From Eudoraea sp. (lineage in GTDB: Bacteria; Bacteroidota; Bacteroidia; Flavobacteriales; Flavobacteriaceae): DNA of 8,131 nt. A program made the translations under genes and the position numbers. A model generated the notes under the pieces. That model ran no database searches. It was not told the origin of the DNA and saw only the letters and a list, made by a program, of their open reading frames with translations. This document shows, piece by piece, positions 1-7,117 of this stretch (the first letter of the stretch is position 1; each line of letters begins with the position of its first letter). The stretch spans positions 2,516-10,646 of the forward strand of contig JAHEBI010000047.1 in assembly GCA_024642325.1 (NCBI GenBank), written 5' to 3'.

Positions 1-1
1 G

Positions 2-3000
2 AAGGACAAAATTACTTCCACTTTGGATATGGACGCCACTATAAACCAACTTGGGTTTAACCTTGAAAAAGGAAGTTATCTTAAAGATTCACATGTCAAG
101 GGCTCCATGAACCCGGAAATTGACTTGCGGACCCATAAGATCCATATTCCGTCCTTTGATTTATCCATAAATGACCAGATTTTTAAACTTACGGCTGATT
201 TTGATACTGCGAACAAGAGTGGCTTTTTATTTGAGATCATAAACGAACATACACAATATGCGCCTACGATAAAACTCGTCGCCGATAATATTCGGCAGAA
301 ACTCAGGAATTATGTGATTGAACAGCCTTTTTCCACACACACGACATTATCTGGCAGTTTTGCCGCTTATTCCAATCCACTGGTCCACATTGACTTCACT
401 ACTACCAATAATTCGGCTAAAATAATCGACCGTTTTGATTTAGACTCCCTTTCATTTGAGGGTAATTTTACAAACAGGATATACGATGATTCACGTGCCG
501 AATCTGAAGACGTAAAGGATTTAAAATTAATATTCAACAGGATTTCAGGCAGATACAGGGAAACCCATTTTCAGCTAAATAATGCAAGTTTAAAAAGCAC
601 GCCTGAAGATAAAGCCAATTTTAAGGGTTTATTGAGCTTAAAAGGTAATCCTAACGATTTAATCTCAATATTTGAGGATCCAATTTTTACCCTCAAAGAA
701 GGTAGTTTTAGTTTAGAGGCAGATATTGATGGGGACGGAACTTCAACTGCTGCATTACTTTCCACCGCAAGAATTGCTTTATATGTATCCAATACCTCCC
801 TTTATGATAAGGAAAGTGATATCTCACTTCCGGTCAAGGATTTAAAAATACACCTGAACGGGGATACTGCCGTCCTGGATATTTTAGAGCTTCCTATGAA
901 AACCAGAGATAAATTGTTATTTGATGGGCAAATAAATCACTTTTCCTCAATTTTATCCAAAGATGTTAAAAATAAAGCATCAACTAAATTAAATATAAGA
1001 TCCCCAAAACTGAACTGGGATGACTTTATAAACCTTTTTAAAAGTACTTCAAAAAGCGACAAAGAAAATGTAAAACCTCCGCAATATGTTTTATATGATA
1101 TTCTAAATAAAATAAATAAAGTCTACAGCCCAACTGTAGACATAACCATAAAAGAATTCGGTTTTCAATCCCTGCTTCTTGAAAACCTTTCTACCAATTT
1201 GTCTTTTAGAGGTGCAAATAATCTTCAACTTTCCAATATGGTTTTTGACATTCCTTCGGGTACTTTTAAGCTAAACGCCGATCTAAATTATAAAAATGAA
1301 GAAAAAATAATTGTAAGAGCAGCTCTGGAAGCAAATGGAACCCCGGAGATCTTAAATGATTTATTCAGTAGTGATACGTTTATTTTCAAAAATGGCAGCT
1401 TCGCCCTCAAAGCCGATATTAAAGGCAATGTGATGAGTATGGATAGCCTTTTACTAAAGGCAAATAGCACCTTAAATTTCTCGGATGGCATAATAATTTA
1501 CAAGCCTATTAATTTAATCGTGCCTATTAATTTGATGGACGTAACCATTCAAGATAATCGTGCAATCCTGAATGATTTGCAAATTTCTATAGGACCTGAG
1601 GACAAATTGAATTTTTCCGGAGAGCTTGATGATATAACGGCTTTCATCACTTCAAACCCCGATAAGCAAGTAAGCTCATCTTTATCCCTGCAATCGACTT
1701 ACTTACAATGGGATAATTTTATAAAAATGTTTGAAAATAGTACCATTGAGAAAGAAGTTAAGCCTGATGATGCAGCGGAGGATAGATTAAAAGAAACCTT
1801 AAGGGGAATATATTCCAAATTCAATCCAGAAATTAATATCAGCTTCGACCAATTTGAGTTTAAAGATGTTATCGTCCTCAAGAATTTGAGTACCGGGTTT
1901 AATTACAAGGAAATAAATAATCTGCAGTTGGAAGAAAGCAGTTTTGATTTCAGTGGCAGTGGAAAGGCTAATTTCTCTGCGAATTTAGATATCTCACAAT
2001 CTGGCCAAACTCTTGTGAATATGGATCTTAAGATTCAGGCAGACCCTGAAGAACTAAATGAACTACTGGATTATGATACATTTTTGCTAAAAGGTGGTGC
2101 ACTGTCACTGACTGCACAAATTAAAGGTGATGCGGAAAATTTGGAACAGTTAATCACCTCATCAACAAGCACTTTCAAAATTGAAAACAGCTCCCTTATT
2201 CATAGCCCAAGTGGTACTAATATCCCATTTAGCATTATGGAACTTGATATTATTGAAGATGATGCTATTCTTAAATCTCTTCAAATTGAACTGCCGAACG
2301 GAGATCAAATAGCACTAAACGGAGCATTAAATAATATTACTTCCATTTTGCCGATAAAGACTTCCAAAAACCGCGACATAAGCTCGAAACTTCATGTTTA
2401 TTCAAAAAAGATCCGGTTTAGTGACTTTATGGACCTTTTCAATTTTGACCCTGACAGTGAGGATAAAAAAACACCACACCGGGCCGTGGCACTTAAAAAT
2501 TCGCTAAAGGATTTTTATATCAAATACAAACCTGAACTGACTATTCAGCTGGATGAATTTATTTATAATGATTTGGTAATAAATAATTTCCATACGGGCT
2601 TTTATTTTGAAACTAAAGACCGCATTTATCTGGAAAATACAAAATTCAATTTCTATAAAGGGAAAGTAAATCTGGATGCTTATTTAGATATTACAGATCC
2701 TTTTGAAACCGAGTTTGCAATGGGGTTTTCAACGGATAAGATCGATTTGGAGAAATTGCTGTCAAGCTTTGATCACTTCAGTATTCCCTCTTTGAAGGAA
2801 GCAGATAAAATAGACGGAAAAGTGAGTATTAATACGCAGTTGGAAGGTAGTTTTAAAGACAGTACCGCCCTGAATTCAAATTCATTAAAAGGAACCATAG
2901 GTTTTAATCTGGAGGAAACAGAAATAAAAGGCTTTGATCCTATTATTAAGGTTGGGAACATAATTTTCAAAAAAGCCCGATTTGAAAATATTCGGTTTCG

Positions 3001-3418
3001 TCCTATTAATAATGTTCTTTATGTAGCCAATAATATTGTGGAAATTCCCTTAATGGAAATACAGTCTACAGCATTTAACTTTTTCGTGGAAGGACAATTG
3101 GGCTATGCAGATAAACCTACCAATATATGGACTGCTATACCACTTACCAACTTTAAAAGTCGGGATATTGTAAATATTCCAAATAAAACAGGATATATTG
3201 AAGCAGGCAAGAAAATATATGTACAAGCTAAAAGGGAGAATGATCAAAAGATCAAATACCACCTTCATCTATCTGATAAAAAATATTATCAGGAAAGAGA
3301 TAGCCTAAATCAATACAAAACCAGGTTTAAAGAGGAAAAACTCATGAGACGAAAATATAGGCGTGATTCCAGGGCGGAAGATAAATCCCGCAACCGTGAC
3401 ACACTTATGATAAATTAG
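2..3418 (+). CDS. AsmA-like giant envelope protein, C-terminal part (5' end outside window)
   Basis: The frame is open from the first complete codon at nt 2 to the TAG at 3416-3418, so this is the last 1138 residues of a larger protein. The TTG at nt 23 and ATG at nt 29 lie inside an open frame and are not credible starts. The sequence is rich in short alternating beta-strand patterns with few long hydrophobic stretches, typical of AsmA/TamB/YhdP-type proteins. Three tandem units begin at nt 647, 1340 and 2042, and a diverged fourth begins at 2735. The part after about nt 2880 resembles the AsmA C-terminal region: motifs such as KGTIGFNLEE, then NNVLYVANN and FNFFVEGQLGYADK. The last 50 or so residues are strongly basic (RRKYRRDSR). 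Proteins of this family are inner-membrane anchored, span the periplasm and are implicated in lipid transport to the outer membrane. That role is inferred from the family. The N-terminal membrane anchor would lie outside the window. Confidence 0.85.
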   Translation, partial: KDKITSTLDMDATINQLGFNLEKGSYLKDSHVKGSMNPEIDLRTHKIHIPSFDLSINDQIFKLTADFDTANKSGFLFEIINEHTQYAPTIKLVADNIRQKLRNYVIEQPFSTHTTLSGSFAAYSNPLVHIDFTTTNNSAKIIDRFDLDSLSFEGNFTNRIYDDSRAESEDVKDLKLIFNRISGRYRETHFQLNNASLKSTPEDKANFKGLLSLKGNPNDLISIFEDPIFTLKEGSFSLEADIDGDGTSTAALLSTARIALYVSNTSLYDKESDISLPVKDLKIHLNGDTAVLDILELPMKTRDKLLFDGQINHFSSILSKDVKNKASTKLNIRSPKLNWDDFINLFKSTSKSDKENVKPPQYVLYDILNKINKVYSPTVDITIKEFGFQSLLLENLSTNLSFRGANNLQLSNMVFDIPSGTFKLNADLNYKNEEKIIVRAALEANGTPEILNDLFSSDTFIFKNGSFALKADIKGNVMSMDSLLLKANSTLNFSDGIIIYKPINLIVPINLMDVTIQDNRAILNDLQISIGPEDKLNFSGELDDITAFITSNPDKQVSSSLSLQSTYLQWDNFIKMFENSTIEKEVKPDDAAEDRLKETLRGIYSKFNPEINISFDQFEFKDVIVLKNLSTGFNYKEINNLQLEESSFDFSGSGKANFSANLDISQSGQTLVNMDLKIQADPEELNELLDYDTFLLKGGALSLTAQIKGDAENLEQLITSSTSTFKIENSSLIHSPSGTNIPFSIMELDIIEDDAILKSLQIELPNGDQIALNGALNNITSILPIKTSKNRDISSKLHVYSKKIRFSDFMDLFNFDPDSEDKKTPHRAVALKNSLKDFYIKYKPELTIQLDEFIYNDLVINNFHTGFYFETKDRIYLENTKFNFYKGKVNLDAYLDITDPFETEFAMGFSTDKIDLEKLLSSFDHFSIPSLKEADKIDGKVSINTQLEGSFKDSTALNSNSLKGTIGFNLEETEIKGFDPIIKVGNIIFKKARFENIRFRPINNVLYVANNIVEIPLMEIQSTAFNFFVEGQLGYADKPTNIWTAIPLTNFKSRDIVNIPNKTGYIEAGKKIYVQAKRENDQKIKYHLHLSDKKYYQERDSLNQYKTRFKEEKLMRRKYRRDSRAEDKSRNRDTLMIN
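647..1339 (+). repeat. AsmA-like tandem protein unit 1 (231 residues)
   Basis: Protein-level repeat; I see no obvious DNA-level identity with its neighbours. It opens with NPNDLISIFEDPIF and EGSFSLEADIDG, which align with TPEILNDLFSSDTF and NGSFALKADIKG in unit 2. Inside, KLLFDGQINHFSSIL and LNWDDFINLF align with KLNFSGELDDITAF and LQWDNFIKMF. The second half carries YSPTVDITIKEFGF and LLLENLSTNLSF, also repeated later. Before it, the sequence from about nt 440 (LDSLSFEGNF, FKGLLSLKG) resembles the end of such a unit, so the array probably continues upstream. Confidence 0.7.
1340..2041 (+). repeat. AsmA-like tandem protein unit 2 (234 residues)
   Basis: It opens with TPEILNDLFSSDTF and closes before DPEEL. 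Matching landmarks are NGSFALKADIKG, KLNFSGELDDIT, LQWDNFIKMF, YSKFNPEINISFDQFEF and VLKNLSTGFNY. The same landmarks occur in the same order and at nearly the same spacing in units 1 and 3. The linker after the WDNF motif is rich in Lys, Glu and Asp and varies between units, as expected of a surface loop. Confidence 0.7.
2042..2734 (+). repeat. AsmA-like tandem protein unit 3 (231 residues), followed by a diverged unit 4
   Basis: It opens with DPEELNELLDYDTF and continues with GGALSLTAQIKGD, IALNGALNNITSIL, IRFSDFMDLFNF, YIKYKPELTIQLDEF and LVINNFHTGFYF, each aligning with units 1 and 2. A fourth copy of the opening motif (DKIDLEKLLSSFDHF) begins 693 bases later at nt 2735, but it leads into the AsmA-type C-terminal region instead of a full unit. 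Confidence 0.65.
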
Positions 3419-3499
3419 GTGTGTATTACTTTTCCCGGTCAAAGATTACTGAAAATATAGAGGGTTTAAGGTTTTTACCTCCTGTCGTTTAATAAATTC

Positions 3500-4819
3500 C
3501 TAATTGCTCTGTGCCGCCAACCATTCCATAATAGTGACAGGCCTTTTATGGAGCATTACGGGTGATCCGTCAAAATCAAAATTGGCGTGGTTTGCATGTG
3601 AATAGATCCACGACCAATGCCCATTGTAATAATAATTATCACCACCAAAGAATCCCGTAATATCAGTAACATGGTCATAAAAGGAAAAATGAATGTTTTT
3701 GGCTCCCGCACCAATTAAACGATTGTAAACCGGAACAACGGTCTTTTCCGGTATAGTAGTACCATCGTCCCTGGAATGCACAAACCAGATAGGTACATCC
3801 TTGATGGCCTGAATCTGTTGATCACTAATATACTGGGATTGATATGCCAATGCACTGATATAACCTGCGGCAAAGTATTCGGGATAAAGGAGTATCAGTT
3901 TAAAGGCCATATAACCACCATTGGAACAGCCACCAACATAAATCCTGTTCGTATCAATTTTAGGGTTGGCCGAAACATAATTCCTGATCAACTCCATCAG
4001 ACCTTTATTATAGATGTCGTCTTCCTCCCCATGTGTGGTCACCCCATCGCTGTTGTGCATCCATGCCCCGGGACATTGAGGTGCAAGTACATAAGCTCCT
4101 CCAAAATAGGGTTGAATTTCATCCGATGCATAATTTGCAGCCCGGTTAGCTATTATTGGTATGCTCGCATCCGTACCTCCTTCACCTCCACCGTGCAACC
4201 AAATAATCAAAGGAGATTTTTCATTAGCCGTTTCTGGAGAAAATGAAGCATAAGACATGGTTATGCCATTACTGTCTTTAAATGTTCCGTTAAGGTCAAA
4301 GGAATCAATAAGGGGCCTTATGCGTCCAATTTCAGTATCCCAAACCTTATTTAAGAGTTTATGGGTAATTGTAAGTTCATAATCTATCCAATAATTTCCC
4401 CTGTATTTTTCATTCCTAATATATTGAATTGGGGATCCTATGGCCAAATCGGGACCAACTGCCAGGACAAGTGTAATATTCTTTCCACTTTGCAGCCTGT
4501 TACCCTTTTCATCTGAAACATACGCATATATTACATTTCTATCTCCGGAAGCCTTTTCAGGAGGAATCTGGGTATATTCAGTATAGCGCCTGGCCGTAAC
4601 GGTATAATCCCCGGCACTCACTTCGGTAAGTTGTTCGCCCATTGAAAGTACTACTCTGCCAACTGCAGGACCCCAATCATATCCCTCTATAATTAGGGTG
4701 TATTCCCCACCCTGAATTAGTGTACCGGAAAATTTTTCGACGGGACTATCTTTTGAGAGCAGACTCATAGGTATGTGTGTTAACACCAGTATTAATGCGA
4801 TTAAAATAGTATTTTTCAT
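3500..4819 (-). CDS. exported alpha/beta-hydrolase esterase with N-terminal Ig-like domain
   Basis: A complete 439-residue protein starting at the ATG at 4817-4819. Residues 1 to about 22 form a Sec-type signal peptide without a lipobox. Residues 26 to about 150 fit the Ig-like domain found in front of some bacterial esterases (EGYDWGPAVGRVVLS, then IYAYVSDEKGN). From about residue 170 comes an alpha/beta-hydrolase of the poly(3-hydroxybutyrate) depolymerase/prolyl oligopeptidase-like kind. It has the oxyanion motif HGGGEGG (209-215), APQCPGAW (246-253), nucleophile motif GCSNG with Ser299, probable acid Asp352 in HSRDDGTTIP (348-357) and probable His401 in GHWSWIY. All three triad residues are present, so it should be active on an ester. 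The substrate cannot be read from the sequence; short acyl or carbohydrate-linked esters are reasonable guesses. It is the last gene of the minus-strand cluster, 102 bases after yceI, and converges on the AsmA-like gene. Confidence 0.85.
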   Translation of the reverse strand: MKNTILIALILVLTHIPMSLLSKDSPVEKFSGTLIQGGEYTLIIEGYDWGPAVGRVVLSMGEQLTEVSAGDYTVTARRYTEYTQIPPEKASGDRNVIYAYVSDEKGNRLQSGKNITLVLAVGPDLAIGSPIQYIRNEKYRGNYWIDYELTITHKLLNKVWDTEIGRIRPLIDSFDLNGTFKDSNGITMSYASFSPETANEKSPLIIWLHGGGEGGTDASIPIIANRAANYASDEIQPYFGGAYVLAPQCPGAWMHNSDGVTTHGEEDDIYNKGLMELIRNYVSANPKIDTNRIYVGGCSNGGYMAFKLILLYPEYFAAGYISALAYQSQYISDQQIQAIKDVPIWFVHSRDDGTTIPEKTVVPVYNRLIGAGAKNIHFSFYDHVTDITGFFGGDNYYYNGHWSWIYSHANHANFDFDGSPVMLHKRPVTIMEWLAAQSN

Positions 4820-4921
4820 AAGGTCGTTTTTTTAAGTCAGCAAGCTATTTATTAGTGCCGGATGCGGTACCAGTGTTTTCAATTTCCTGAATTTAGTATA
4901 AATGGTAGTAACTTTTCTGAA

Positions 4922-5497
4922 TCAATAACTCTTGTTGAATTCACCTGTAATTCTTAAACCCACTTCATCACTAACAGATAAAAGGGAAAGGTTTTCCCCC
5001 ACCCCAAAAGCCTGTCTCATCAGACTTCCATTTGCTTTAAAACCAAGCTCTTGCCTTTTGGTACGCTCATTCTCCACAGGGCCAACAAGCCATACATCCA
5101 GGGTAATAGGCATGGTCTTTCCTTTCATAGTCATATCACCTATAACTTTATAGTGCTCCCCTGCAATTTGAGAGAAAGAAGTGCTCTTAAAACTTATAGT
5201 GGGATATTTTTCAACATCAAAGATATCAGCGCTTTTTAGATGTTTGTCCCTCATCTCGTTTTCTGTATTAATACTTGCTGTTTTGGCAGAAAAATTAAAA
5301 ACCGCATCAGAATAATCATCCTTTGTAGCCGTCATGGTTGCTTCAAATTCTCTAAAAAACCCATCTACTTCAGAAATCATATGATGGGTTACCGTAAACC
5401 TGATTCTTGAATGCCCCGGATCTAATGTCCATACTCCCTGACCCAATACACCAGAAGTTGTGATTATGCATACCAGTAATAATACAATTTTTCTCAT
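4922..5497 (-). CDS. YceI family protein, exported lipid-binding lipocalin-like fold
   Basis: A complete protein of 191 residues, the usual length for the family. A signal peptide covers residues 1 to about 19 or 20 (MRKIVLLLVCIITTSGVLG). The mature part opens with the family signature W23-x2-D26-x2-HS (29-30), then F34, the histidine pair 38-39 and GFF (46-48). The central RDKHLKSADIF (83-93) and KYPTISFKS (97-105) motifs and the later GDMTMKGKTMPITLDV (120-135) are also typical. Family members form a beta-barrel that binds isoprenoid or other long hydrophobic molecules in the periplasm. Some occur in stress-responsive or quinone-related loci, but this copy's ligand is unknown. The start is supported by an A/T-only leader just before the ATG, with no Shine-Dalgarno site. 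It lies 85 bases after the methyltransferase gene and 102 bases before the esterase. Confidence 0.93.
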   Translation of the reverse strand: MRKIVLLLVCIITTSGVLGQGVWTLDPGHSRIRFTVTHHMISEVDGFFREFEATMTATKDDYSDAVFNFSAKTASINTENEMRDKHLKSADIFDVEKYPTISFKSTSFSQIAGEHYKVIGDMTMKGKTMPITLDVWLVGPVENERTKRQELGFKANGSLMRQAFGVGENLSLLSVSDEVGLRITGEFNKSY

Positions 5498-5582
5498 TTT
5501 TTTAATTTTTAATTGGTTTTTAGTTGTTCTTGTTTTTGCTGTTATTTTTTAAAGACCTGGTAGCTATTGATTTTCCCCTTTT

Positions 5583-6248
5583 TCATTTTTTATAACTTAT
5601 GGAAAGGCCCCCGCCCGAATTGTCTACCGTTGTGGAATAAGTACTTAGGGCTAAAACATACTCCAGAAACTGAATGGTACCAGAAATGCCTCTTGTGCCC
5701 GGGGGGCTTATATTATGCGCGGTGAAACAACCTCCCGATTCCAATTTTGGATCAACATCCTTAAAATAGTTGGTATACCATCCCTTGTCTGCATCACTAA
5801 ACACAAAATCAAAAGGACCGGGTAATTCTTTAACCAGTTCATGCGCATTGGCAAGTCTGGCATCAATATATTCAGATAACCCGGCCTCTTTAAAATTGGC
5901 CAGGGCCTCTTTATGCCTGCCCTCGTCTATTTCAACAGTGATTAACTTTCCCCCCGTTTTACTAAAAGCCCAGGCCATCCAAATGGAAGAATGACCGGTA
6001 GATGTGCCAATTTCAAGGCCTTTGGTATAACCGTTTTCCAAAATAATATCATAAAGTATTTCTCCGTCAGATGCCGGAACATTCAGATCATGCCATTGAT
6101 TTTTTTTACTTTTCAGAAATGTTTCCACTTTCTTGTCCAGTTCCGGATTATCGGTAGAATTTTGTGCCAAGGTATCATTGGATGGAAAAATCAATGTGAT
6201 TAAGAAAATGAAACCCGGCCAAAAGATAGGTGATGTGACTTTTCTCAT
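5583..6248 (-). CDS. class I SAM-dependent O-methyltransferase-like protein with signal peptide
   Basis: A complete 221-residue protein. The fold motifs are clear: SAM-binding motif I LEIGTSTGHSS (78-88), acidic end of strand 2 TVEIDE (104-109), and FDFVFSDADKGWYTNYF (146-162), which matches the metal-binding strand of catechol/caffeoyl-CoA-type O-methyltransferases (Asp152 or Asp154). The next metal site, normally Asp-Asn, reads AHN here, with His178 before Asn179. The N-terminus has a basic start, a hydrophobic core (about residues 8-21) and LAQ-NS near residues 27-31, which looks like a cleavable Sec signal. Export is unexpected for an enzyme needing cytoplasmic SAM. No in-frame ATG lies between this start and motif I, so an alternative cytoplasmic start is unlikely. 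It is probably the first gene of the minus-strand cluster, and its upstream region carries a 21-bp-period direct repeat. Confidence 0.85.
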   Translation of the reverse strand: MRKVTSPIFWPGFIFLITLIFPSNDTLAQNSTDNPELDKKVETFLKSKKNQWHDLNVPASDGEILYDIILENGYTKGLEIGTSTGHSSIWMAWAFSKTGGKLITVEIDEGRHKEALANFKEAGLSEYIDARLANAHELVKELPGPFDFVFSDADKGWYTNYFKDVDPKLESGGCFTAHNISPPGTRGISGTIQFLEYVLALSTYSTTVDNSGGGLSISYKK

Positions 6249-6269
6249 AATCGAAAGTTAAGTGTTACT

Positions 6270-6277
6270 ACAATATA
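6270..6277 (-). promoter_or_regulatory. possible -7 element of the methyltransferase gene
   Basis: On the minus strand TATATTGT is close to TAnnTTTG but not perfect (it would fit with one base inserted). A TTTC at 6297-6300 lies 19 bases upstream as an imperfect -33 element. The weak promoter match together with the upstream direct repeat would suit an activator-dependent promoter. It ends about 21 bases before the start codon. Confidence 0.25.
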
Positions 6278-6310
6278 CTGTTTCCTGTCGAAACCGGAAA
6301 GCTGATTTTT

Positions 6311-6340
6311 TCAACGACAGAACTAACCAGCTGAACGACA
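6311..6340 (-). promoter_or_regulatory. candidate LytTR-type operator upstream of the methyltransferase gene
   Basis: On the plus strand, TCAACGACA (6311-6319) and TGAACGACA (6332-6340) form a direct repeat, identical in 8 of 9 positions, with a 12-base spacer and an exact 21-bp period. Read towards the methyltransferase gene this is TGTCGTTCA, 12 bases, TGTCGTTGA. Known LytTR sites are two 9-bp GTT-centred direct repeats separated by 12-13 bp, so the geometry fits and the core CGTTNA agrees with that consensus. The outer positions do not. It ends about 63 bases before the start codon. No binding data; assignment is inferred. Confidence 0.45.
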
Positions 6341-6448
6341 TGTCTTTCTCGTTTCGTATCGGATCCTATTCTTGCCAGACCTTTTATGTTCCTTTTATTT
6401 ACATCATTCCTAGAACTAAAAATTGCGATTCCAAAGAATGATTTCGGA

Positions 6449-6958
6449 TTACACAAAAAGAAGAATCACCGTAAGTACCATACCTCCCAATGCGAAGTAT
6501 AACCCTTTTTTGAATATTGGCGTTTTGGGTCTGAACATCCAAAATGCAGAAACTGAGAAGAACAACAGCGCAATTCCAAAAATAATATTCAGCCAATACA
6601 ATGGGTGCCCCGAATGCATTTTGTGCAAATTGTTCATGTTGTCTAAAATTACAGGCATCTTCATTTCGGTATAACTGGCCTGCCCGGTATTTTTGTTATA
6701 AGTACCATCTTTAAAATAAACTATGTCTCCTTCTGTCTTGTCTACTTTAAAATCTCTCTTACCAAGGACACGGCCCAAAGCCTCATCTTCCAGTCCGGTC
6801 TCCAGCTTTTTCTCTACACTTACTTCTTTTTTTAAATAATCGGTATTTCTAAATGTCAATACAATACCACTTATGGCATAAACCGCCATAATACCTGCCA
6901 AAAAGAACCCAAGATACCTGTGGTAAGTACGCATGTTTTGTTCTGTTTTTCTTCCCAT
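6449..6958 (-). CDS. short PepSY-associated transmembrane protein
   Basis: A protein of 169 residues starting at the ATG at 6956-6958. The frame extends upstream only to a TTG at 6974-6976, which I did not choose. The layout is: RTYHRYLGFFLAG leading into helix 1 (about 16-36); an external domain of about 70 residues (40-108) with ALGRVLGKRDF and VYFKDGTYNKNTG, resembling one PepSY-like unit; LHKMHSGHP (111-119); helix 2 (about 120-141); and helix 3 (about 152-168). The His residues flanking the helices (H13, H112, H115, H118) recall the conserved histidines of PepSY_TM proteins, some of which are linked to iron or siderophore reduction. It is less than half the length of full PepSY_TM proteins, which have more helices, but appears intact because it begins and ends cleanly. 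Function is unknown. It is divergent from the kinase gene and about 200 bases ahead of the methyltransferase gene. Confidence 0.8.
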   Translation of the reverse strand: MGRKTEQNMRTYHRYLGFFLAGIMAVYAISGIVLTFRNTDYLKKEVSVEKKLETGLEDEALGRVLGKRDFKVDKTEGDIVYFKDGTYNKNTGQASYTEMKMPVILDNMNNLHKMHSGHPLYWLNIIFGIALLFFSVSAFWMFRPKTPIFKKGLYFALGGMVLTVILLFV

Positions 6959-6973
6959 AATTTTTGTGATTTT

Positions 6974-6981
6974 CAAAGATT
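6974..6981 (-). promoter_or_regulatory. possible -7 element of the PepSY gene
   Basis: On the minus strand AATCTTTG matches TAnnTTTG at 5 of 6 specified positions and ends 15 bases before the ATG at 6956-6958. No TTTG is visible at the expected upstream distance, so the call rests on this element alone. Confidence 0.25.
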
Positions 6982-7063
6982 CATATTTATAATTCCCCCT
7001 TGGGATTTAATTCACCCTATTCGAAGATCCGTTAACAAATAATGCTTAAGAAAAATTCTGCTT

Positions 7064-7095
7064 TAAACGACAAAAGGTTACCTGTGAACCGTATG
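7064..7095 (-). promoter_or_regulatory. candidate weak LytTR-type operator upstream of the PepSY gene
   Basis: AACGACAA (7066-7073) is the exact inverse of TTGTCGTT at 7118-7125 and points towards the PepSY gene. A partner TGAACCGTATG (7085-7095) lies with its AAC triplet exactly 21 bp from the first (7087 versus 7066). On the minus strand it reads ACGGTTCAC, 8 of 9 against the LytTR half-site pattern. It lies about 105 bases upstream of the PepSY ATG, and no good -7 element sits at the matching distance, so this is the weakest of the three sites. Confidence 0.28.
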
Positions 7096-7117
7096 CTTTA
7101 GTCTTAAAGTAGAACAA

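Noticed and set aside
23..31. TTG/ATG start for the AsmA-like gene inside the window
   Set aside because: The frame is open to the left edge and the protein family continues upstream, so the true start is outside the window.
3460..3481. Possible terminator between the convergent AsmA-like and esterase genes (AGGT-TTTT-ACCT, with outer GAGG/CCTC)
   Set aside because: The stem is only four pairs plus loose outer pairing, with no clear T-tract after it in either direction.
3483..3489. Lone TGTCGTT copy near the esterase 3' end
   Set aside because: No GTT partner at 21 bp on either side and no promoter context. One copy is expected by chance in a window of this size.
3776..4246. 156-codon open frame on the plus strand
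   Set aside because: It lies wholly antisense to the esterase, whose catalytic motifs are all present. The translation has no recognisable domain.
4823..4828. GTCGTT just upstream of the esterase start codon
   Set aside because: Only six bases match, there is no paired element, and it overlaps the translation start region.
4848..4873. Hairpin GTGCCG-GATG-CGGTAC between yceI and the esterase gene
   Set aside because: Six pairs including a G-T wobble, and no T-run follows on the transcribed strand. Too weak to call a terminator.
6281..6295. GTTTC/GAAAC and CTGTCG/CGACAG small inverted repeats in the methyltransferase upstream region
   Set aside because: Stems of five or six bases in a short AT-rich gap are not distinctive. 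The CTGTCG copy is noted only as a possible extra half-site.
6268..6456. 62-codon minus-strand frame filling most of the gap between the PepSY and methyltransferase genes
   Set aside because: It starts with TTG, overlaps the PepSY stop and has no recognisable motif. The region is better explained as regulatory DNA holding the 21-bp repeat.
6399..6674. Further open frames (6399-6596 minus, 6423-6674 plus) over the PepSY 3' end
   Set aside because: They are frame shadows of the PepSY gene with no family signature.
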